This document shows, piece after piece, positions 56,380-64,000 of a DNA stretch of 64,000 bases. The first letter of the stretch is position 1. Every line of letters starts with the position of its first letter. The translations under genes and the position numbers were made by a program. Source of the DNA: Achromobacter sp. UMC71 (lineage in GTDB: Bacteria; Pseudomonadota; Gammaproteobacteria; Burkholderiales; Burkholderiaceae_B); NCBI RefSeq assembly GCF_014170305.1, contig NZ_LZZT01000060.1, positions 1 through 64,000 on the forward strand, read 5' to 3'. Under the pieces are notes generated by a model. The model was given only the letters and a program-made list of their open reading frames with translations, was not told the DNA's origin and did no database searches.

Positions 56380-56466
56380 CTGCGGGTTTGACGCTTGCGG
56401 GATAAGAGTCAGGGGCCGGGCGAATAGCTACAGGCCCCGGTTCTAGAAGAAGCGGGGACAAGAGAC

Positions 56467-56518
56467 AAGGTTGGGCTTGTAAGGTTGGGCTTGTAACTAC
56501 GTGGGTAACTACGTGGGG
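56467..56518 (+). repeat. Two adjacent tandem duplications in the atp leader
   Basis: AAGGTTGGGCTTGT occurs twice back to back (56467-56480, 56481-56494). At once AACTACGTGGGT and AACTACGTGGGG follow (56495-56506, 56507-56518). Both lie in the untranslated leader between the promoter and atpI. The leader also holds a GGGGCC/GGCCCC stem around 56412-56438. No gene is seen in this 450-base gap. Confidence 0.85.
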
Positions 56519-56595
56519 CTTGCCGGGCGTTTTTCAATAGCGCTTATGGGCAGGTCCACCAGAGGGCCCACCAGGGAATCACGCGGGGAAGTTTG

Positions 56596-57117
56596 ATGCA
56601 GCAGAACACAGTGCGGCACGAACCTGCGCGGCAAGAGCGGAAACAACCGCAACCATTGCCGCAACAGGACGAAGCGCGCCAGGTTCTGGCGAGTCAGGAT
56701 CCGGCGGACCGGGTGCTGGTGCTCAGTGACGCGGATCGCGCGGCGCTGAATGCTCAAGCAGGCCGTGGTCTCTTGTTGGCGCTGGTGGCGCAAGGCGCCA
56801 TGGGGCTCGCAGCAGCAGTAATAGCGGGGGGTGTCGGAGGGGCGGCGGCAGGTTGGTCGGCGCTGGCGGGGGCAGGAGCGTATTTCATACCCAATGCGTT
56901 GTTCGCATTGCGCCTGGCTGTCAGTGTTCGGGCCGGTAAAGCCAGTCCCTTTACCTTTCTCTCTGGTGAGTTGATCAAGCTGTTCGCAACGGCATTGCTG
57001 TTGTGGCTGCTTTCGCATGTGGCGCAGGACACGCTCGTCTGGCCTGCCGCGCTGCTCGGTCTGATACTCACCTTGAAGGGATATCTCCTGCTTTTGATGT
57101 TCCGCAAGTTGTCATAG
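56596..57117 (+). CDS. atpI: ATP synthase subunit I
   Basis: The 173-residue protein has a hydrophilic Gln-rich N-terminus and four membrane helices in the last 110 residues (LLLALVAQGAMGLAAAVIAGG, then others to LILTLKGYLLLLMF). AtpI helps assemble the c-ring and is first in most proteobacterial atp operons. ATG 56596 is used; the upstream TTG is not needed. The conserved GLLLAL...F.P pattern is weak, so naming rests mainly on position and topology. Confidence 0.85.
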   Translation: MQQNTVRHEPARQERKQPQPLPQQDEARQVLASQDPADRVLVLSDADRAALNAQAGRGLLLALVAQGAMGLAAAVIAGGVGGAAAGWSALAGAGAYFIPNALFALRLAVSVRAGKASPFTFLSGELIKLFATALLLWLLSHVAQDTLVWPAALLGLILTLKGYLLLLMFRKLS

Positions 57118-57190
57118 CGCGCCGGGAAATTTACGGCAAACAGAATCGTGGAATCGTCCAGCTCGCAAGGGCTGGGCATACAGCAAATAG

Positions 57191-58084
<894 letters not shown>

Positions 58085-58174
58085 TCCCCCGAATTTCCGG
58101 CGTCGGCCACCCGGCCGGCGCTGGATAGCAAGATCCTCTTGCATTGAGCAGTACCCTCATTTTTTATTTTTTGA

Positions 58175-58444
<270 letters not shown>

Positions 58445-58587
58445 GGCACGCCCGCCGGCGAAAAGGCGGGTCATGACGCTGGCGGCGATGTGGGCACGAG
58501 CCCCCGTCGCCGGTCAGCAAAGTATCGAGTGCTTCGCGTTGCCCCTCCCGGGTGCCGTCGGAGCCGCAAGGTGTTAAAGGAACGACC

Positions 58588-59058
58588 GTGAATCTGAACG
58601 CGACGATCATTTTCCAGATGCTCGTGTTCTTCGTTCTGGGCTGGTTCACGATGAAATTCGTGTGGCCTCCTCTGACGAAGGCGATGGACGAGCGCCGCCA
58701 AAAAATCGCCGACGGCCTTGCCGCCGCCGAGAAGGGTAAGGCCGATCTGGCCCAGGCCCAGGCGCGCGTCAGTCTGATCGAGGCTTCTGCCAAGTCCGAA
58801 AACCACGCCCGCATCATCGAGGCCGAGAAGCAAGCCGCCTCCCTGATCGAGCAGGCCCGCCGTGAAGCGGAAGCCGAGCGTGCCCGCATCGTGGCGCAAG
58901 CTGCACAGGATGCCGCGCAGGAAGTCCAGCGCGCCCGTGATTCGCTGCGCGACGACGTTGCCGCGCTGGCTGTCAAGGGTGCTGAACAGATCCTCAAGCG
59001 CGAGGTTGACGCCCGCGCGCACGCCGAGCTGCTGAACCAGCTTCGCGCGCAGCTTTAA
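58588..59058 (+). CDS. atpF: ATP synthase subunit b
   Basis: The 156-residue subunit has one N-terminal membrane helix ([21 protein letters not shown]) and a long charged helix that forms the peripheral stalk. The length equals that of E. coli b. GTG 58588 with AAAGGAACG upstream is the right start; the frame extends to 58552 without a site. Confidence 0.95.
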   Translation: MNLNATIIFQMLVFFVLGWFTMKFVWPPLTKAMDERRQKIADGLAAAEKGKADLAQAQARVSLIEASAKSENHARIIEAEKQAASLIEQARREAEAERARIVAQAAQDAAQEVQRARDSLRDDVAALAVKGAEQILKREVDARAHAELLNQLRAQL

Positions 59059-59070
59059 TCCGGGACCGTC

Positions 59071-59610
59071 ATGGCTGAACTTTCCACTGTTGCCAGGCCC
59101 TACGCCGAAGCCTTGTTCGCCGCCGCGCGCGACGACAAGGCCGGTTTGCCGGTTTGGGCCAACCTGGTCAGCGAGCTGGCGCAGGTCGCCTCCAACCCCG
59201 ATGTGCGCGAGGCCATGGCCGACCCGCGTCTGGGTGACAAGCAGCGCGTCGACCTGTTTACCGGCCTGATCAAGGCCGATTTGCCGCAAGCCGCCCGCAA
59301 TTTCATCGAGCTGCTGGTTGAAAACGACCGGCTGCTGCTGCTGCCCGACATCGCCACGCAATTCGTGGCGCTGCGGAATCGTCACGATGGCACGGCGCAG
59401 GCGGAAATCACCAGCGCGTTCGAATTGAGCGATGCCCAGGTCAAAGAACTGGTCACCGCTCTCGAACACAAATTCGGCCTCAAGCTCAAGCCCGTCGTTA
59501 CCGTCGACCAGTCGTTGATTGGCGGCGTGCGCGTGGCCGTCGGGGACCAGGTGCTCGATACGTCCGTACAAGCCCAATTGGCCCGCATGCGCGATACGCT
59601 CGCCGCTTAA
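59071..59610 (+). CDS. atpH: ATP synthase subunit delta
   Basis: The 179-residue F1 delta subunit links the stalk to the alpha/beta ring. It has [14 protein letters not shown] at the N-terminus and [22 protein letters not shown] near the end, the usual signatures. It is 12 bases after atpF. Confidence 0.95.
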   Translation: MAELSTVARPYAEALFAAARDDKAGLPVWANLVSELAQVASNPDVREAMADPRLGDKQRVDLFTGLIKADLPQAARNFIELLVENDRLLLLPDIATQFVALRNRHDGTAQAEITSAFELSDAQVKELVTALEHKFGLKLKPVVTVDQSLIGGVRVAVGDQVLDTSVQAQLARMRDTLAA

Positions 59611-59638
59611 GGCAACTAACAGGATTCCAGGAGTCAAT

Positions 59639-61180
59639 ATGCAACTCAATCCCTCCGAGATCAGCGAACTGCTCAAGAGCCGCATCGAGGGCCTGGGCGC
59701 TTCGGCTGATGTCCGTACTCAGGGCACCGTCGTGTCCGTGACCGACGGTATTACCCGCATCCACGGCTTGTCCGATGTGATGCAGGGCGAAATGCTCGAA
59801 TTCCCCAACAACGTTTTCGGTCTGGCGCTCAACCTTGAGCGCGATTCCGTCGGCGCCGTTATTCTCGGCGACTACACCGGCATCTCCGAAGGCGACCAGG
59901 TCAAGACGACCGGCCGCATTCTGGAAGTTCCGGTTGGTCCCGAACTGAAAGGCCGCGTGGTCAACACGCTGGGCGAGCCGATCGACGGCAAGGGCCCGGT
60001 CAACGCCCGCGCCACCGACATCATCGAAAAAGTGGCGCCTGGCGTTATCGCCCGCCGCTCGGTGTCGCAACCGCTGCAAACCGGCATCAAGGCTATCGAC
60101 TCGATGGTCCCGATCGGCCGCGGCCAGCGCGAACTGATCATTGGCGACCGCCAGACCGGCAAGACCGCCGTGGCTGTCGACACCATCATCAGCCAGAAGG
60201 GCAAGGGCGTCACCTGCGTGTACGTCGCTATCGGCCAGAAGGCTTCCACGATCAACAACGTGGTGCGCAAGCTGGAAGAGCACGGCGCGATGGAATACAC
60301 CATCGTCGTGGCCGCTTCGGCTTCGGACTCGGCCGCCATGCAATACCTGGCTGCCTACGCCGGCTGCACGATGGGCGAATACTTCCGCGATCGCGGCGAA
60401 GACGCCCTGATCGTCTATGACGACCTGACCAAGCAAGCCTGGGCCTACCGCCAAGTGTCGCTGCTGCTGCGCCGTCCGCCGGGCCGCGAAGCCTACCCGG
60501 GCGACGTGTTCTACCTGCACTCGCGTCTGCTGGAACGTGCTGCCCGCGTGAACGAAGACTACGTCGAAAAGTTCACCGATGGCGCCGTCAAGGGCAAGAC
60601 CGGTTCGCTGACCGCGCTGCCGATCATCGAAACGCAGGCAGGCGACGTGTCCGCCTTCGTTCCGACCAACGTGATCTCGATCACCGACGGCCAGATCTTC
60701 CTGGAAACCGACCTGTTCAACGCCGGTGTCCGTCCCGCCATCAACGCCGGTATCTCGGTGTCGCGTGTCGGTGGCGCTGCGCAGACCAAGGTCGTCAAGA
60801 AGCTGTCCGGCGGTATCCGTACCGACTTGGCGCAGTACCGTGAACTGGCCGCCTTCGCGCAGTTCGCTTCCGACCTGGACGACGCGACCCGTCGCCAGCT
60901 GGAACGCGGCAAGCGCGTGGTCGAACTGCTCAAGCAGCCGCAATACCAGCCGCTGCAAGTGTGGGAACTGGCCGTCACGCTGTACACGGTCAACAACGGC
61001 TACCTGGATGACGTGGACGTGGCTCAAGTGCTGTCGTTCGAGAAGTCGCTCAAGGATCAACTGAAGGCCAAGCATGCGGCCATGATCCAGCGCATCGAAG
61101 ACACCAAGGAACTGTCCAAGGACGACGAGGCCGAATTGGCCACCGCCGTTCAGGAATTCAAGAAGCACGGTGCTTTTTAA
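59639..61180 (+). CDS. atpA: ATP synthase subunit alpha
   Basis: The 513-residue non-catalytic nucleotide-binding subunit has Walker [10 protein letters not shown] and the [17 protein letters not shown] signature. ATG 59639 has AGGAG upstream. The coding region shows less extreme third-position GC than its neighbours, as is common for highly expressed ATP synthase genes. Confidence 0.97.
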   Translation: MQLNPSEISELLKSRIEGLGASADVRTQGTVVSVTDGITRIHGLSDVMQGEMLEFPNNVFGLALNLERDSVGAVILGDYTGISEGDQVKTTGRILEVPVGPELKGRVVNTLGEPIDGKGPVNARATDIIEKVAPGVIARRSVSQPLQTGIKAIDSMVPIGRGQRELIIGDRQTGKTAVAVDTIISQKGKGVTCVYVAIGQKASTINNVVRKLEEHGAMEYTIVVAASASDSAAMQYLAAYAGCTMGEYFRDRGEDALIVYDDLTKQAWAYRQVSLLLRRPPGREAYPGDVFYLHSRLLERAARVNEDYVEKFTDGAVKGKTGSLTALPIIETQAGDVSAFVPTNVISITDGQIFLETDLFNAGVRPAINAGISVSRVGGAAQTKVVKKLSGGIRTDLAQYRELAAFAQFASDLDDATRRQLERGKRVVELLKQPQYQPLQVWELAVTLYTVNNGYLDDVDVAQVLSFEKSLKDQLKAKHAAMIQRIEDTKELSKDDEAELATAVQEFKKHGAF

Positions 61181-61278
61181 GAAAGTGATGGGTTAGGCGT
61201 CTGCAACGCCTCACCCATCCTTACCGGATGGTTGAGGCGTGAGCGGAACCCATCGGCCAGTCTTCACAGGAAAGCGCA

Positions 61279-62184
61279 ATGCCCGGAATTAAGGAAATCC
61301 GAACCAAGATCAAGAGCGTGCAAAACACGCGCAAGATCACCAAGGCGATGGAAATGGTCGCCGCATCCAAAATGCGCAAGGCGCAGGAACGGATGCGTGC
61401 TGGTCGTCCGTACGCCACCAAGGTGCGCGAGATTGCTGCGCACCTGATGCAGGCCAACCCCGAGTACAGCCACCCGTACCTGGTCGAACGCGAAATCAAA
61501 GCGGTCGGCGTGGTCATGGTGACGACTGACAAGGGTCTGTGCGGCGGCTTGAACACCAACATCACTCGCGTGACGTTGGGCAAGCTGAAAGAGTTCGAGA
61601 AAAACGGCATCGCCGTCCAAGCGACCGCTTTCGGCAACAAGGGCGTGGGTGTGCTGACCCGTATCGGCGCCAAACTGGTTTCCCAGGAAGTGCAACTGGG
61701 CGACAAGCCGCAACTGGACCGCCTGCTGGGCGCGATCAAGGTGCAGCTGGACGCCTACCTGGATGGCCGCATCGACGCGCTGTACGTGGCTTCGACCCGC
61801 TTCGTCAACACGATGAAGCAGGAGCCGCTGTTCTTGCGCCTGCTGCCGTTGGCGAGCGGTTTGGAAGATCCGTACCAGACGGGTGCTGAAAGCCTGGCCA
61901 AGACGTCGGAAGTGAAAACGGATTACAGCTGGGATTACATCTACGAACCCGACGCCCGTAGCGTGATCGATGACCTGCTGCAGCGTTACGTTGAAGGCCT
62001 GCTGTACCAAGCCGTGGCCGAGAACATGGCTTCGGAGCAGTCGGCCCGGATGGTCGCCATGAAGGCGGCGTCGGACAACGCCAAGAAGGTCATCGGGGAG
62101 CTGCAACTGGTCTACAACAAGACCCGTCAGGCCGCGATCACCAAAGAAATTTCGGAAATCGTAGGGGGCGCTGCCGCCGTTTAA
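61279..62184 (+). CDS. atpG: ATP synthase subunit gamma
   Basis: The 301-residue rotor shaft has the conserved ends [30 protein letters not shown] (N-terminal helix) and [22 protein letters not shown] (C-terminal helix). A segment near 196-215 ([17 protein letters not shown]) is longer than in E. coli. It is 98 bases after atpA. Confidence 0.96.
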   Translation: MPGIKEIRTKIKSVQNTRKITKAMEMVAASKMRKAQERMRAGRPYATKVREIAAHLMQANPEYSHPYLVEREIKAVGVVMVTTDKGLCGGLNTNITRVTLGKLKEFEKNGIAVQATAFGNKGVGVLTRIGAKLVSQEVQLGDKPQLDRLLGAIKVQLDAYLDGRIDALYVASTRFVNTMKQEPLFLRLLPLASGLEDPYQTGAESLAKTSEVKTDYSWDYIYEPDARSVIDDLLQRYVEGLLYQAVAENMASEQSARMVAMKAASDNAKKVIGELQLVYNKTRQAAITKEISEIVGGAAAV

Positions 62185-63630
<1,446 letters not shown>

Positions 63631-63639
63631 GGAACCGAT

Positions 63640-64000
63640 ATGGCTACCCTGCATGTGGATGTCGTCAGCGCAGAGGAAGCGATCTTCTCCGGTGAGGCGA
63701 AGTTCGTGGTGCTGCCTGGCGAAGCGGGTGAACTGGGCATTCTGCCCGGCCACACCCCGCTGATTTCGCGCATACGCCCCGGGACGGTCAAGATCGTTCG
63801 TGCCGACCAAGGCGAGGAAAACATCTTCGTCGCCGGGGGCATTCTGGAAGTGCAGCCGGGCAGCGTGACGGTCCTGGCCGACACGGCGATTCGTGCCGCC
63901 GACCTGGACGAAGCCCGTGCCGTGGAAGCGCGCAAGCGCGCCGAAGAGGCCCTGGCCAATGCCAAGGACAAGGCCGACATCGCGGTTGTCGAAGCTGAAC
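63640..64000 (+). CDS. atpC: ATP synthase subunit epsilon, 3' end beyond the window
   Basis: The first 120 codons are present, starting ATG 63640 with GGAACC upstream, 9 bases after atpD. The N-terminal beta-barrel ([20 protein letters not shown], then [13 protein letters not shown]) is typical, and the C-terminal helices have begun ([14 protein letters not shown]). The usual total length is about 140 residues, so only the tail is cut by the window edge. Confidence 0.95.
   Translation, partial: MATLHVDVVSAEEAIFSGEAKFVVLPGEAGELGILPGHTPLISRIRPGTVKIVRADQGEENIFVAGGILEVQPGSVTVLADTAIRAADLDEARAVEARKRAEEALANAKDKADIAVVEAE

Overview
The window is a GC-rich, tightly packed stretch of a beta-proteobacterial chromosome. 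The family is inferred, not proven. Gene content and order (rpe-gph-trpEGDC, apaG, MltA, several Bug-type solute receptors, atpIBEFHAGDC) best fit Alcaligenaceae such as Achromobacter or Bordetella. I see no insertion sequence, prophage, CRISPR array or rRNA. The only tRNA is selC.

Layout. 0-6.2 kb: a DUF2950 exported protein; a translationally coupled row of exported beta-propeller, polysaccharide deacetylase and membrane fatty-acid hydroxylase; an acyl-CoA thioesterase; and a DUF1254/DUF1214 protein. 6.4-18.7 kb: a selenocysteine island. It holds the Sec-containing formate dehydrogenase (fdnG with an in-frame UGA at 6994 followed by a SECIS hairpin, then fdnH, fdnI, fdhE), selA, selB, selC (tRNA-Sec) and, after a TlpA/transglutaminase pair on the other strand, selD. 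The machinery for Sec insertion is complete and sits beside its client. 18.7-27 kb: an LtaS-like sulfatase-fold membrane enzyme, a LysR regulator with a divergent DsbA-fold isomerase, and a DUF779 plus aldehyde dehydrogenase pair. The pair is divergent from an AcoR-like sigma-54 activator, with a textbook -24/-12 promoter between them.

27-33 kb: rpe-gph-trpL-trpE-trpG-trpD-trpC on the minus strand. The unannotated leader peptide trpL (24 residues, four Trp codons) and an intrinsic terminator lie between gph and trpE. 32.8-39.1 kb: apaG, mltA, a UbiH-type hydroxylase, a DsbC-like thiol protein, a D-2-hydroxyacid dehydrogenase, ttcA and folB. 39.2-46 kb: iron-related genes (FAD reductase, AraC/PchR-like regulator, TonB-dependent siderophore receptor and an exported partner) with two Fur-box-like sites, interrupted by pcaD and a LysR gene. 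46-51.3 kb: a catabolic block of maleate isomerase, divergent LysR, a two-subunit CoA-transferase and two Bug receptors. 51.7-56.1 kb: an M61 peptidase, an enoyl-CoA hydratase and a second DUF1254/DUF1214 protein. 56.2 kb to the end: the F1Fo ATP synthase operon atpIBEFHAGD and the start of atpC, cut by the window edge.

The most unusual signal is a pair of about 150-bp structured repeats, at 15521-15671 and 51511-51668 in opposite orientation. Both lie between convergent genes. They share a core of about 93 bp, but each core is closed by its own long inverted repeat of different sequence (28 bp with one mismatch; 32 bp perfect). The flanking DNA also shows a strand G/C bias that follows the orientation of the repeat. 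A second, shorter repeat family (18717-18746 and 22931-22960) also sits in two convergent gaps.
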